Shown here in pieces: positions 41,370 to 50,639 of a stretch of 64,000 nucleotides of DNA (positions are counted from its first letter, which is position 1; every line of letters starts with the position of its first letter). The notes under the pieces are model-generated. The model ran no database searches. It was not told the DNA's origin and saw nothing but the letters and a program-made list of their open reading frames with translations. The stretch is from Denitrificimonas halotolerans (lineage in GTDB: Bacteria > Pseudomonadota > Gammaproteobacteria > Pseudomonadales > Pseudomonadaceae), in NCBI RefSeq assembly GCF_034259425.1, contig NZ_JAXIVU010000010.1:1-64000 (forward strand). The letters run 5' to 3'. Made by a program: the position numbers and the translations under genes.

Positions 41370-42980
41370 ATGATGCAAGCCATTCAAGCAGCAGCACAGC
41401 CTTGGACGCAAGCTTGGCGTGAGCAAGTAATACCAACATTGGCAGGGCAAGAATGGGATCTAATCGTTGTCGGTGGCGGTATCATCGGTGCTGGTATTCT
41501 TCGAGAAGCAGCACGTCTAGGTTGGCGTTGCTTGTTATTGGAGCAGCGCGATTTTGCTTGGGGAAGCTCTAGTCGTACTTCGAAAATGGTGCACGGAGGT
41601 TTACGTTATATTGCCCAAGGTCAGTTTGCATTAACCCGCGACAGTGTGCGTGAGCGGCAACGCTTATTGCAGGAAGAAACGGGGCTTGTTGAGTTAATGC
41701 CTTTTCTATATCCCCATTATCGAGGAGAATTTCCCGGGCGTTTACTTTTGGGGGGTGCGCTGTGGCTTTATGATCGATTTGCTGCATCGAAAACATATCA
41801 CTATTATCCGGTAAGAAAAATACCGCAAAAAATTAATCCGGAACAGCTCATAGGTGCTAGTGAGTATCAGGATGCATTGACTGACGATGCGGGCTTGGTG
41901 ATGAAAGTCTTATCTGAAGCCCGTGCAATGGGGGCGTACATTGTTAGTTATGTGAGGGCTTTGCAGCCGATTTATAGTGATGTTGTGCAAGGAGCACAGA
42001 GGCGAGTTATAGGCTTGCAAGTGGAGGATCAGTTAAGCGCAACGCAATGGCAGTTATCTTGTCGTGTGGTGGCTCAAGCCAAAGGGGTTTGGACGGATGT
42101 TGCCCAACTGAGTGGTGGGCAGCAATACATGAGGCCTTTGCGTGGTAGTCATATTTTAGTGCCATATGCACGTTTACCCATCAAACAGGCGTTAAGTATT
42201 CAACACCCGCAGGATCAGCGCTTATTATTTATATTGCCTTGGCAAGGGGCTACGATTATAGGCACAACAGATCTGGATCATCATGGCGATCTAAATCAAG
42301 AGCCAGCGATTGATCAAGCGGAATTGGATTATTTGTTGGCGGCCTGTGCTAAGGTTTTTCCTGAGGCTCAAATCACTCAAAGGGATGTGGTGTCCACTTG
42401 GTCAGGAGTTCGGCCCATTGTGGCGCACACGCAAGCCGATTCTGGTGCGCCTTCCGCTCAGTCGCGAGAACATACTCTTTGGGTGGAGCCTGGGCGGGTC
42501 AGTATCGCCGGCGGTAAGCTTACTACGTTTCGCCTGCTGGCACTTGAGGTGATTGAAGCTTGCGCTGACTTGAATGGCTGCCCTATGCAAGTTGTCACTG
42601 AGTTAAAAAAGGATATTGAGCAGCACTCGGAGAACCCTTGTATTGCGGCGTTACCTTATGCAGCACAACAGCGTTTGCGAGGCCGCTATGGTGGCAACTG
42701 GGTTGCTTTTACGGAGGTTTTTCAGCAGGTAGGTGCAGAGCAAGTCGCTCATACTGCAATCTATTGGGCTGAGCTTATTTTTGCTTGTCAGTATGAGCTA
42801 GTGATCCATTTGGATGACTTATTACTGCGTCGCACTCGGCTGGGTTTGCTGGGCGTGGTAGATTTGGTTGAACAGGTGCGGGCTCGTTGCCAGCCTTATT
42901 TGACCTGGGATCAGCAGCGCTGGGAGGAAGAAATACAAACTTACCTTGGTATTTGTCAGCAGTTTTACAGTTTGCCGTGA
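41370..42980 (+). CDS. glpD: FAD-dependent glycerol-3-phosphate dehydrogenase
   Basis: Membrane-associated flavoenzyme oxidising sn-glycerol-3-phosphate to DHAP, feeding electrons to quinone. The 536-aa protein has the N-terminal FAD fold WDLIVVGGGIIGAGILREA, then SSSRTSKMVHGGLRYI and the GTTDLDHHGDL segment typical of GlpA/GlpD, plus the C-terminal DAO domain. Two ATGs stand side by side at 41370. glpF and glpK are not nearby. Together with gpsA (55966) it allows both formation and oxidation of glycerol-3-phosphate. A paralogue with another role is possible, since it lies outside a glp operon. Confidence 0.87.
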   Translation: MMQAIQAAAQPWTQAWREQVIPTLAGQEWDLIVVGGGIIGAGILREAARLGWRCLLLEQRDFAWGSSSRTSKMVHGGLRYIAQGQFALTRDSVRERQRLLQEETGLVELMPFLYPHYRGEFPGRLLLGGALWLYDRFAASKTYHYYPVRKIPQKINPEQLIGASEYQDALTDDAGLVMKVLSEARAMGAYIVSYVRALQPIYSDVVQGAQRRVIGLQVEDQLSATQWQLSCRVVAQAKGVWTDVAQLSGGQQYMRPLRGSHILVPYARLPIKQALSIQHPQDQRLLFILPWQGATIIGTTDLDHHGDLNQEPAIDQAELDYLLAACAKVFPEAQITQRDVVSTWSGVRPIVAHTQADSGAPSAQSREHTLWVEPGRVSIAGGKLTTFRLLALEVIEACADLNGCPMQVVTELKKDIEQHSENPCIAALPYAAQQRLRGRYGGNWVAFTEVFQQVGAEQVAHTAIYWAELIFACQYELVIHLDDLLLRRTRLGLLGVVDLVEQVRARCQPYLTWDQQRWEEEIQTYLGICQQFYSLP

Positions 42981-43138
42981 TTTACGTACAAAGCACGGAG
43001 TTAGAAGTGGGTTAGGTTAAAATGGGCATGTTAAATTGTAGTCTTAATACTTAGGATTGTGCTGCGCCATTAAATCCTCGTTCTTGGTTGGCAAACAGGC
43101 ATAATAGTAATCTTTCAGTTTTAAGTAGGTGCATAGGT

Positions 43139-43975
43139 ATGGCGTTGATTGGAGATATGAATACTCTGCAGGTGATTCGGCAGGCCGATTTTGGCGTGTA
43201 TTTAGATGGTGGGCCTGATGGGGATATTCTTTTACCTCGGCGTGAAATGCCTAAAGGAGAAGCTTGTGAGGACGACGACTGGGTTAATGTCTTTGTTTAT
43301 TTAGACAGTGAAGATCGTATTATCGCCACTGGTCGTACTCCGACGATCAGGGTGGGCGAGTTTGCCAGTTTAAAAGTGGTAGATATTAACCGTATTGGTT
43401 TATTTTTAGATTGGGGTTTAAGTAAAGATTTATTATTGCCACACTCTGAAGAAAAACGTCCATTGCAAGTGGGTGACTATTGTGTGGTGTACGCTTACAT
43501 TGATGAGCGCACTCGTCGTATCACAGCAACCGCTCATTTAGATCGATTTTTGGATCGTACTCCAGCTCAATATAGTGTGGGGCAAGAAGTGGAGCTGCTC
43601 ATTGTTGAGGCTACAGATCTAGGCTTCAAGGCTATTATTAATAGTGAGCATTGGGGTTTAATCCATAAAAATGAAGCTTTTAAGTTTTTGCGTAGTGGTA
43701 TGCAAGAGCGTGGTTATATTCGCGAGATTCGAGAGGATGGTTTGATTAACTTAAGTCTACAGCCTCAAGGTCAAGTGCTGCGCGAGACCTTAGGTGAAGC
43801 TATTTTAACCAAGCTAAAGAACAATAATGGCCGTTTAGAGTTGAGTGATAAAAGCCCCGCACCATTGATTGCTGAAACTTTCGGTGTGAGTAAAGGCAAT
43901 TTTAAGAAAGCCATTGGTGGTTTATATAAGCAAGGTCTCATTCGTATTTATCCAGAGTCAATTGAGTTGCTGTAA
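43139..43975 (+). CDS. CvfB/YitL-like S1 RNA-binding protein
   Basis: 279-aa protein of the CvfB family, made of several S1/OB-type RNA-binding repeats and a C-terminal winged helix (SKGNFKKAIGGLYKQGLIRI). In Staphylococcus CvfB affects virulence gene expression; in proteobacteria the role is unknown. The ATG at 43139 (MALIGDMNTLQVIRQADFGVYL) matches the family start; a TTG at 43088 would add 17 unlikely residues. It lies 20 bases before the exporter adaptor gene, so it probably shares that transcript, a link that may be only positional. Confidence 0.85.
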   Translation: MALIGDMNTLQVIRQADFGVYLDGGPDGDILLPRREMPKGEACEDDDWVNVFVYLDSEDRIIATGRTPTIRVGEFASLKVVDINRIGLFLDWGLSKDLLLPHSEEKRPLQVGDYCVVYAYIDERTRRITATAHLDRFLDRTPAQYSVGQEVELLIVEATDLGFKAIINSEHWGLIHKNEAFKFLRSGMQERGYIREIREDGLINLSLQPQGQVLRETLGEAILTKLKNNNGRLELSDKSPAPLIAETFGVSKGNFKKAIGGLYKQGLIRIYPESIELL

Positions 43976-43995
43976 AGCCTTGTAATGGAGCATGA

Positions 43996-45201
43996 ATGCG
44001 CATTATTTATGGGATATTAATTGTTGCTGTATGCCTGGCTGTATTTATTGGAGTGTCTCAGTGGCGTGGCCCAGTGTTGGTGGCGCAAAAGATTAAGTAT
44101 ATGCCGTTAGAATTACGCATTGTTGCTAGTGGTGAGGTACGTTATCAATCAGTGGCACGTATTGGGAGTGAAATAACTGGCACGGTGATTGCGCGTCATG
44201 TACGTGAAGGTGATTTAGTTAACGAAGGTGACCTGTTGCTTGAGTTGAGCCCGGGCGAGTTACAGTCGCGCTTAGCTCAAGCGCAGAGTATGCTGCAGCA
44301 ATTGCAACAGGTCAGCCGTCCACAAGCACAAACAGCTCTAATTGAAGCCAAAGATAATTTGCGCCAAGCTAGTCGTGAGGCGCGTCGCCGGGAACAGCTC
44401 GTTAAGCGAGGAGTGATTTCTATTGAGCAGGTGGAGCAAGCACAGCGAGTTGAGCTCAATGCTAAAACAGCACTGACGCGTGCGCAGTTATCTGCTGAAG
44501 CTATGGCGGTTGGAAGTACCGAAGAGCAGTTGCTGCAGCAGCGTGTGATTAGTGCTGAGGCTGAGTTGGCTAAAACTCGTATTTATGCGCCTTTTGCTGG
44601 ACAAGTTCAAACTCGCAATGTAGAACCAGGTGATTTAGTACAACCCAGTGATGTTTTGCTCGAGATTGCCCGCAGAGATGGTAATGATCGTAGTGGTGAG
44701 CTTAGCAATGGTTTAGAAGTAGTCGTGGCTTTAGATGAGAAAAACTTTGCTCCAGTGCAATTGCAGCAGCCGGTTGAGCTCATTGCTGATGCGTGGCCGG
44801 AGCAAATCGTCCCAGGTGTGGTGAGCTTTATAGCTCCTGCTGTAGATAGCGCGCGTGGCACTATCGACGTGCATATTGATGTGTTGCTTGAACCGGAAAA
44901 ACACAAGACGTTTTTACAAGGCATGACTGTATCCGCCAATATCATTGCTGCGCGGCGGTCGAATACTTTAATTTTGCCGAATGATTATTTACAACGTACG
45001 GGGTCCGGGCTGATGCAAGCACTGCGTTGGCAGGAGGGTAAAGTAACTGCGGTTGATGTGGAGTTAGGACTGCGCAATATGACTCATAGTGAGGTTGTTT
45101 CAGGTCTCAGAGAGGGTGATATCGTGGTACAAACAGATGCAGTCATCGATGGTCAGCGTGCTCGCATACGTATTGAGCAGGCGCAACATGTTATTCATTA
45201 A
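43996..45201 (+). CDS. Periplasmic adaptor (HlyD/MacA family) of an ABC exporter
   Basis: Membrane-fusion protein with one N-terminal signal-anchor helix (IIYGILIVAVCLAVFIGV, about 3-20). It has a biotinyl-lipoyl domain (GSEITGTVIARHVREGDLV), a long alpha-hairpin (about 90-190, rich in Gln/Ala/Arg) and a beta-barrel. At 401 aa it fits MacA/DevB-like adaptors. The permease gene starts inside its end (45188) and the ATPase follows, making an adaptor-permease-ATPase cassette. No outer-membrane partner is adjacent, so a shared TolC-type channel, or the channel at 419-1807, would be needed. The substrate is unknown. Confidence 0.85.
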   Translation: MRIIYGILIVAVCLAVFIGVSQWRGPVLVAQKIKYMPLELRIVASGEVRYQSVARIGSEITGTVIARHVREGDLVNEGDLLLELSPGELQSRLAQAQSMLQQLQQVSRPQAQTALIEAKDNLRQASREARRREQLVKRGVISIEQVEQAQRVELNAKTALTRAQLSAEAMAVGSTEEQLLQQRVISAEAELAKTRIYAPFAGQVQTRNVEPGDLVQPSDVLLEIARRDGNDRSGELSNGLEVVVALDEKNFAPVQLQQPVELIADAWPEQIVPGVVSFIAPAVDSARGTIDVHIDVLLEPEKHKTFLQGMTVSANIIAARRSNTLILPNDYLQRTGSGLMQALRWQEGKVTAVDVELGLRNMTHSEVVSGLREGDIVVQTDAVIDGQRARIRIEQAQHVIH

Positions 45202-46429
45202 GCGGTTGCGCAGCTGGCGCAATGCGCTATGGATTGAGTGGCGCATTGCTTTGCGCTTTTTAGCAGATAACCCTTTACAAACGCTGCTGATTAGTGTGGC
45301 AATTTCAGTTGGTGCAGCGGTTATTGTCTTTATTACAGCCCTGATTACAGGGCTACAAGATAACGTGATTGATAAAACTCTAGGTACTCAAGCTCATATT
45401 CGTATTGAAGCGACACGTCAGCACAATAATTATGCTGCTTCCCCTGAAGGACAATATATTTGGATGCTAGAAAGTCCACGGGCGCAGCGTTTGCAAACCA
45501 TCAATAACTGGCAAGAGGTGCGTAATGCTCTGGACACTTACCCTATCTTTAAGACAGTGTCTCCCCTTATCTCAGGGCCTGCTTTTGCGCAGAAAGGCAC
45601 CGCTCGAGCATCAGTAGCTTTGATGGGCATAGAGCCGGTGCGTTATGCAGGCATTATTCAGCTAGACGATTATCTTGTGGCTGGGCACTTTAAAGTGGGT
45701 GCCAGTAATGTACTGATTGGTTATCAGTTAGCAGAAGATCTAGGCTTGAGGGTCGGTGATAAATTACGCTTGGATGCAGGTGATGATCGGCAGACCATTG
45801 TTGATATTGCGGGGATTTTTGAACTCGGTGTACGCGAATTGGATAGCCGTTATGTGTACACTGATTTAAAGCAGGCACAGGCATTGCTGAACTTACCCGG
45901 TGGTGTGACCTTTCTCGAGTTGAAAATTACTGATGTCTTTGATGCTGAATATTGGGCACAACGGGTTAAGCAGTTAACTGGTTTACATGTGCAAAGTTGG
46001 ATGGAAAGTAATGGGCAGTTGCTTAATGCGTTGAGTTCGCAAAGCATGACTACGCAAATGATTCGTATTTTTGTCGCTATGTCGGTGGTTTTTGGCATTG
46101 CCAGTGTGTTGGCCGTAAGTGTAGTACAACGTACTCGTGAAATTGGTATTTTAAGAGCTATGGGCAGTACTCAGCAGCAGATTTTACGGGTGTTTCTCTT
46201 GCAAGGAGGATTGCTTGGTTTGGCGGGCTCTTTGCTCGGAGTGTTAGTCGGTTACAGCTTAGTGCAAGTGTTCAATGGTTTTGAAGAGCGTTTATTTGTG
46301 ATCCGCTTAGAACCTTCTATGTTGGTTTCAGCTATTGTAATTGCCACTGCTGCTGGGGTTTTGGCGGCGGTGGTACCGGCACGCCGAGCAGCTCGGTATG
46401 ATCCTGCGGTAGCAATTCGTTATGTCTAA
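45188..46429 (+). CDS. FtsX-like ABC exporter permease (MacB/LolC type)
   Basis: Permease with an N-terminal helix, a large periplasmic MacB core domain (about 60-250) and three C-terminal helices of the FtsX domain. The latter includes the VVQRTREIGILRAMGSTQQQ motif and the ending VPARRAARYDPAVAIRYV. The correct start is ATG at 45188 (MLFIKRLRSWRNALWIEWRIALRF), giving 413 aa; an upstream start at 45089 would lie in the adaptor frame region and lacks support. It overlaps the adaptor by 14 bases and the ATPase by 8. The split permease/ATPase form differs from single-chain MacB. Confidence 0.88.
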   Translation: MLFIKRLRSWRNALWIEWRIALRFLADNPLQTLLISVAISVGAAVIVFITALITGLQDNVIDKTLGTQAHIRIEATRQHNNYAASPEGQYIWMLESPRAQRLQTINNWQEVRNALDTYPIFKTVSPLISGPAFAQKGTARASVALMGIEPVRYAGIIQLDDYLVAGHFKVGASNVLIGYQLAEDLGLRVGDKLRLDAGDDRQTIVDIAGIFELGVRELDSRYVYTDLKQAQALLNLPGGVTFLELKITDVFDAEYWAQRVKQLTGLHVQSWMESNGQLLNALSSQSMTTQMIRIFVAMSVVFGIASVLAVSVVQRTREIGILRAMGSTQQQILRVFLLQGGLLGLAGSLLGVLVGYSLVQVFNGFEERLFVIRLEPSMLVSAIVIATAAGVLAAVVPARRAARYDPAVAIRYV

Positions 46430-47183
46430 ATCCCAACCATTAAGTTATAGCACAAAGCAGCAAGTTGTGTTGCAGTTGGATAAGCTCAATAAAATTTTTA
46501 ATCAGGGGACACCTCTGGAAAATCATGTGTTGCATGATGTTTCTCTGCAAGTCAGCCGTGGTGAGTTGGTGGCTTTAGTGGGAACTTCAGGGTCAGGTAA
46601 AAGTACTTTGCTGAATGTGATGGGTTTGTTAGATGTGTCATCATCTGGTGAGCTGCGCATTCAAGGGCACTTAACCGAAGGTTTAACAGATCCACAGCGC
46701 ACTCAATTACGCAGTGAATCCATAGGTTTTGTCTTTCAATTTCATCACCTGATCAGCGCTTTTAGTGTATTGGATAATGTGCTGATGCCTTTAATGTTGC
46801 GTTACGGTCAGCCGTCTAAAACTCAAGTAGAATATGCTGAGTACCTGTTGGGTGAAGTGGGGCTTACGCAATATATGCGTCAGCCGACTAATCGCTTGTC
46901 GGGTGGACAGCAGCAGAGGGTCGCTATAGCTCGGGCTTTGGTATCGCGACCAGCTTTAATTTTGGCCGATGAGCCAACAGGTAATCTTGATACACAAACT
47001 GCTGATGAAGTATTTGAGTTGTTTGAGCGTTTTAATGTGGAGCACCGGTGCGCTATTGTTATTGTCACGCATGACCCACGTATAAGCGCTCGGTGTTTGC
47101 GCACCATTCGCTTAACTGATGGTTGCATTGTTTATGACGGAGCTTCTGCTGATCTACCAAGTGTATTGAAGGTTGCTCCTTAA
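46422..47183 (+). CDS. ABC exporter ATP-binding protein (LolD/MacB-N type)
   Basis: ATPase subunit paired with the FtsX-type permease just upstream, with which it overlaps by eight bases. The 253-aa protein has Walker A GTSGSGKSTLLN, Q-loop VFQFHHL, signature RLSGGQQQRVAIARAL, Walker B LILADEPTGNLD and switch IVIVTHDPR. The LADEPTGNLD form and FQFHHL are shared with LolD and MacB. True LolD sits between lolC and lolE; that context is absent, so this is a separate exporter of unknown substrate. Confidence 0.88.
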   Translation: MSKSQPLSYSTKQQVVLQLDKLNKIFNQGTPLENHVLHDVSLQVSRGELVALVGTSGSGKSTLLNVMGLLDVSSSGELRIQGHLTEGLTDPQRTQLRSESIGFVFQFHHLISAFSVLDNVLMPLMLRYGQPSKTQVEYAEYLLGEVGLTQYMRQPTNRLSGGQQQRVAIARALVSRPALILADEPTGNLDTQTADEVFELFERFNVEHRCAIVIVTHDPRISARCLRTIRLTDGCIVYDGASADLPSVLKVAP

Positions 47184-47654
47184 ATATCAATATTGAAAGC
47201 TGGTGTTGCTAAGTGCAGGAGCGAGGGGCGGTGTGTGAGTTCAGCTTTTGCCTTTCTGCTGATATACTTACTCAGTTGTTTCATTTCTTTATTGTTAATA
47301 ACGTTACTTCTTGTCTTGGTAGCGCATGTCATTATATCGACTTTGTCATGAGCCTCTCATGTTTAAGTGCGAGCAGATAAAATCATAACTTGTAGGCCTG
47401 ATCGGCCAAACTCCAATCTGAAGAAAGGGCTCAGGCTATAGATCTTGAGGTATATGCGTTTATTCTTCAGCAATAATAAAACAAGCTAATGAGCATTGTT
47501 GAATTTGTAGACCACTATATTTTGTAGACCACTATATATAGTGTTAGTATTTTGCATAATTACACATTATGTAGTGATTTTGCGCTTCTGAGCGTGCATT
47601 GAAAAAAGCGTTTGCTTGGGGCTTTTGCCGTCAATTAAGTTTTAGGAGTCAATC
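47184..47654. other. Intergenic / control region of nrdJab
   Basis: 471 bases without a gene. The distal two thirds show nothing clear. The last 150 bases hold NrdR-type boxes (47512-47577, separate entry). No cobalamin riboswitch motif was found, although nrdJ needs adenosylcobalamin. Confidence 0.5.
47512..47577 (+). promoter_or_regulatory. NrdR boxes upstream of nrdJ
   Basis: The NrdR consensus is close to acaCwAtATaTwGtgt. Box 2 CCACTATATATAGTGT (47529-47544) is nearly perfect. Box 3 ACACATTATGTAGTGA (47562-47577) lies 33 bases on, about three helix turns, the usual pairing distance. A partial box 1 CCACTATATTTTGTAG (47512-47527) comes from a 17-base tandem duplication TTTGTAGACCACTATAT (47504-47537). 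nrdR itself is not in the window. Confidence 0.8.
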
Positions 47655-49790
47655 ATGAATCAAGCTGCTGCAGCTGTCTCTCAGGTTACATCGCAAACAG
47701 ATATTGCTTTACAGCCAGCATCAGAAGATATTTGGGATTCGAAATATCGTCTGAAAACCAAGGATGGCAAGAGTATTGATGAAAATATTGACGCTACTTA
47801 TCAACGCGTCGCTCGAGCATTAGCGGATATTGAAGTGCCCGAGAAGCGTGAGTATTGGTACGATCATTTTTTGTGGGCATTGTATCGAGGTGCGATTCCA
47901 GCAGGGCGTATTATTTCTAATGCTGGGGCTACAGCTTATAAACCAGCTACCTCAACCATTAACTGCACCGTTTCTGGCACAGTTGGTGATTCTATGGACG
48001 ATATCCTTAGTAAGTTGCATGAGGCAGGTTTAACTTTAAAAGCCGGTTGCGGTATTGGTTATGAGTTTTCTACGTTAAGGCCTAAGGGCGCTTATGTTTC
48101 AGGTGCTGGCGCATACACTTCAGGACCACTGTCCTTTATGGATATTTACGACAAAATGTGCTTTACCGTTTCCTCGGCTGGTGGTAGGCGTGGTGCGCAA
48201 ATGGCTACTTTTGACGTGGGGCATCCGGATGTATTGGACTTCATTCGTGCCAAGCGCGAAACGGGTCGTTTACGTCAGTTCAACTTGTCACTCTTAATTA
48301 CCAGTGAGTTTATGCAGGCGGTTAAGAATGATAGTGATTGGGCGCTCGCATTTCCTTTGAGTCCTGCCGAGTTGGAAGTGGATAAGCTGAATTTGAATGA
48401 TCCTAAACAAGTCATTTGGCGTGATTGGCCTGCGAGCAAGCATTACATTAGACGTGAGGATGGCATGGTTGCTTGCCGTGTTTATAACACGGTTAAGGCG
48501 CGTCGTATCTGGGACTCCATCATGGCCTCTACTTACGATTTTGCAGAGCCAGGGTTTATTCTGATTGATCGTGTCAATGAGTTAAATAACAACTGGTTCT
48601 GTGAAGAAATTCGAGCTACGAATCCCTGTGGTGAACAGCCATTACCACCCTATGGCGCATGCTTATTAGGTTCGGTGAATCTAACGCGCTTTGTGCGTCA
48701 GCCCTTTACCGATCAGGCGAGTTTTGATTGGGATGAGTATCGTAAAGTTGTTGGCATTTTTACACGTATGCTGGATAACGTGGTAGAAATTAATGGCTTG
48801 CCACTGCCAGAGCAGCGTGAAGAAATCATGCGTAAGCGTCGTCATGGCATGGGTTTCTTAGGCTTGGGCTCAACATTATGTATGTTGCGTATGAAGTATG
48901 GTGATCAAGCTTCACTAGAGTTTACTGAGCGAGTGGCCAAAGAAATGGCATTAGAAGGTTGGCGTACTGGAGTAGAACTAGGTGAGGAAAAAGGTGTGGC
49001 GCCAATCATGGATGAAGTATTTACAGTTACTGGGGCCATGTTAGCTAAGCGTCCAGAAATGTTGAGTGATGGCTATAAAGTTGGGCAGAAAGTTAAAGGC
49101 AAAGTGCTGTGGGGTAAGTACAGTCGTTATATGCAGCAGTTGGCTGAAGCTGAGCCTGAGTTAGCTAAAGCCTTGATTGAGAAAGGCGCGCGCTTTACCC
49201 ATCATAGTTCTATTGCACCGACAGGAACCATTTCTTTGTCACTGGCCAATAACGCCTCCAATGGTATTGAGCCAAGTTTTGCACACCATTATTCACGTAA
49301 CATTATTCGTGAGGGCAGAAAGTCGAAAGAGCAAGTGGATGTATTCAGCTATGAGTTGTTAGCTTATCGCACTTTAATTGATCCTGATGCCTTAACCAAT
49401 AATTTACCTGAGTACTTTATCAGTGCTGATGATGTGACGCCGATTCAACATGTGGATGTGCAAGCAGCAGCGCAGAAGTGGATTGACTCATCCATTTCTA
49501 AAACGGCTAACGTACCAACAGATTATCCATATCAAGACTTTAAAGATATTTACTTATATGCCTGTCAGCAAGGTTTGAAAGGCTGTACTACTTTCCGCTT
49601 TAACCCTGAAGCCTTCCAAGGCGTATTAGTGACGGAAGAAAACTTGGCTAATACCACCTATAGATTCAAGCTAGCTGATGGCTCCGAGGTTGAAGCTAAA
49701 GGTAATGAGCAAATTGAATATGATGGTGAGTTGCACAGTGCTGCCAATCTTTATGAAGCCTTAAAAGAAGGCTATTACGGAAAACTTTAA
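47655..49790 (+). CDS. nrdJa: Adenosylcobalamin-dependent ribonucleotide reductase, large part (class II)
   Basis: Makes deoxyribonucleotides with a B12 radical, without oxygen. The 711-aa protein has the catalytic barrel with PAGRIISNAGA, TSTINCTVSG, the finger-loop radical motif in NPCGEQPLPPYGACLLGSVN and the SSIAPTGTISL segment. As in Pseudomonas, the enzyme is split: the C-terminal active-site-reducing cysteines are encoded by the next gene, 15 bases on. Being oxygen-independent, it suits low-oxygen growth. NrdR boxes lie upstream, so control by dATP/ATP through NrdR is likely. Confidence 0.95.
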   Translation: MNQAAAAVSQVTSQTDIALQPASEDIWDSKYRLKTKDGKSIDENIDATYQRVARALADIEVPEKREYWYDHFLWALYRGAIPAGRIISNAGATAYKPATSTINCTVSGTVGDSMDDILSKLHEAGLTLKAGCGIGYEFSTLRPKGAYVSGAGAYTSGPLSFMDIYDKMCFTVSSAGGRRGAQMATFDVGHPDVLDFIRAKRETGRLRQFNLSLLITSEFMQAVKNDSDWALAFPLSPAELEVDKLNLNDPKQVIWRDWPASKHYIRREDGMVACRVYNTVKARRIWDSIMASTYDFAEPGFILIDRVNELNNNWFCEEIRATNPCGEQPLPPYGACLLGSVNLTRFVRQPFTDQASFDWDEYRKVVGIFTRMLDNVVEINGLPLPEQREEIMRKRRHGMGFLGLGSTLCMLRMKYGDQASLEFTERVAKEMALEGWRTGVELGEEKGVAPIMDEVFTVTGAMLAKRPEMLSDGYKVGQKVKGKVLWGKYSRYMQQLAEAEPELAKALIEKGARFTHHSSIAPTGTISLSLANNASNGIEPSFAHHYSRNIIREGRKSKEQVDVFSYELLAYRTLIDPDALTNNLPEYFISADDVTPIQHVDVQAAAQKWIDSSISKTANVPTDYPYQDFKDIYLYACQQGLKGCTTFRFNPEAFQGVLVTEENLANTTYRFKLADGSEVEAKGNEQIEYDGELHSAANLYEALKEGYYGKL

Positions 49791-49805
49791 GCTGAGGAAG
49801 ACAAC

Positions 49806-50510
49806 ATGAGCATTAAAAAAATCAGCGAAAAAATCGTTGGCTATGAAGTGGTTTCTGCTGATGATAAAAAAACCACAGAGTCTACGGTAGCGCCGGCCCC
49901 AGCTTTTGTTGAAATGCATGAAAAGGTAAAACGTCCAGAGTCTTTGGTGGGCTCAACTTATAAGATTAAAACGCCAAACTCTGAACATGCGTTTTACATT
50001 ACGATTAATGATATTGTCTTGAATCCGCATACTGAGCATGAGCAGCGTCGTCCATTTGAGATTTTTATTAACTCAAAAAATATGGAGCACTATCAGTGGA
50101 TTGCAGCTTTAACTTTGATTGTTTCTGCGGTGTTTCGTAAAGGGGGCGATTGTACTTTCCTGGTTGAGGAGCTGAAAAGCGTTTTTGATCCAAAAGGCGG
50201 GTATTTTAAGCAAGGTGGTTTGTGGATGCCATCGTTGGTGGCTGAAATTGGTGATGTGTTGGAACGTCACTTGAAGTTCATTGGTTTGATGGATGACGGT
50301 CTGGATGAACATCAAAAACAATTTGTGGCGCAAAAGCGTGCTGAGTTTGAGCAGCTTAATGGGACTAAGCAAGCCGCGGCTAACAGTGAGCATAATGCTA
50401 ATGAGTACCCAGCTGGAGCTCTGTTGTGTAATAAGTGCCATACCCAAGCTGCGGTACAAATGGATGGATGCTTAACCTGCTTAGCCTGTGGTGATAGTAA
50501 GTGCGGTTAG
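49806..50510 (+). CDS. nrdJb: Class II ribonucleotide reductase, C-terminal part (NrdJb)
   Basis: Second piece of the split B12-dependent reductase, 234 aa. It has the conserved TYKIKTPNSEHAFYITIND and GGDCTFLVEELKSVFDPKGGYFK segments. It ends in a zinc-ribbon-like CNKCHTQAA ... CLTCLACGDSKCG tail whose cysteines re-reduce the active site. GAGGAAG precedes the ATG. It follows nrdJa by 15 bases. Just after its stop lies the solo IS left end (50518-50594). Confidence 0.95.
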   Translation: MSIKKISEKIVGYEVVSADDKKTTESTVAPAPAFVEMHEKVKRPESLVGSTYKIKTPNSEHAFYITINDIVLNPHTEHEQRRPFEIFINSKNMEHYQWIAALTLIVSAVFRKGGDCTFLVEELKSVFDPKGGYFKQGGLWMPSLVAEIGDVLERHLKFIGLMDDGLDEHQKQFVAQKRAEFEQLNGTKQAAANSEHNANEYPAGALLCNKCHTQAAVQMDGCLTCLACGDSKCG

Positions 50511-50517
50511 GTATTAC

Positions 50518-50594
50518 TAAAATTGCGGAAAGTCTCGTGCGTTTAGTACAGGGGTAGATGGCGAGGGCTGCCTAAGCGGCCCTTTAATAAGCGA
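50518..50594 (+). mobile_element. Solo left-end relic of the tnpB-type IS
   Basis: After TTAC (50514-50517) the sequence TAAAATTGCGGAAAGTCTCG ... GGGGTAGATGGCGAGGGCTG ... CGGCCCTTTAATAAGCG matches the left ends at 39677 and 58060 with scattered substitutions, then similarity stops. Only about 77 bases remain and no tnpB follows. It is older than the other copies, judging by its divergence. Confidence 0.75.
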
Positions 50595-50639
50595 CCTGAG
50601 CATCTTTATGGCGGGCCCTGAAAGTGAAGGAAGTGTTGC

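Noticed and set aside
43088..43138. Longer N-terminus for the CvfB-like protein
   Set aside because: Would need a TTG start and adds residues unlike the family; the ATG at 43139 matches the expected start.
47184..47500. Cobalamin riboswitch before nrdJ
   Set aside because: Expected because the enzyme needs B12, but I found no B12-box-like core; NrdR boxes explain the region better.
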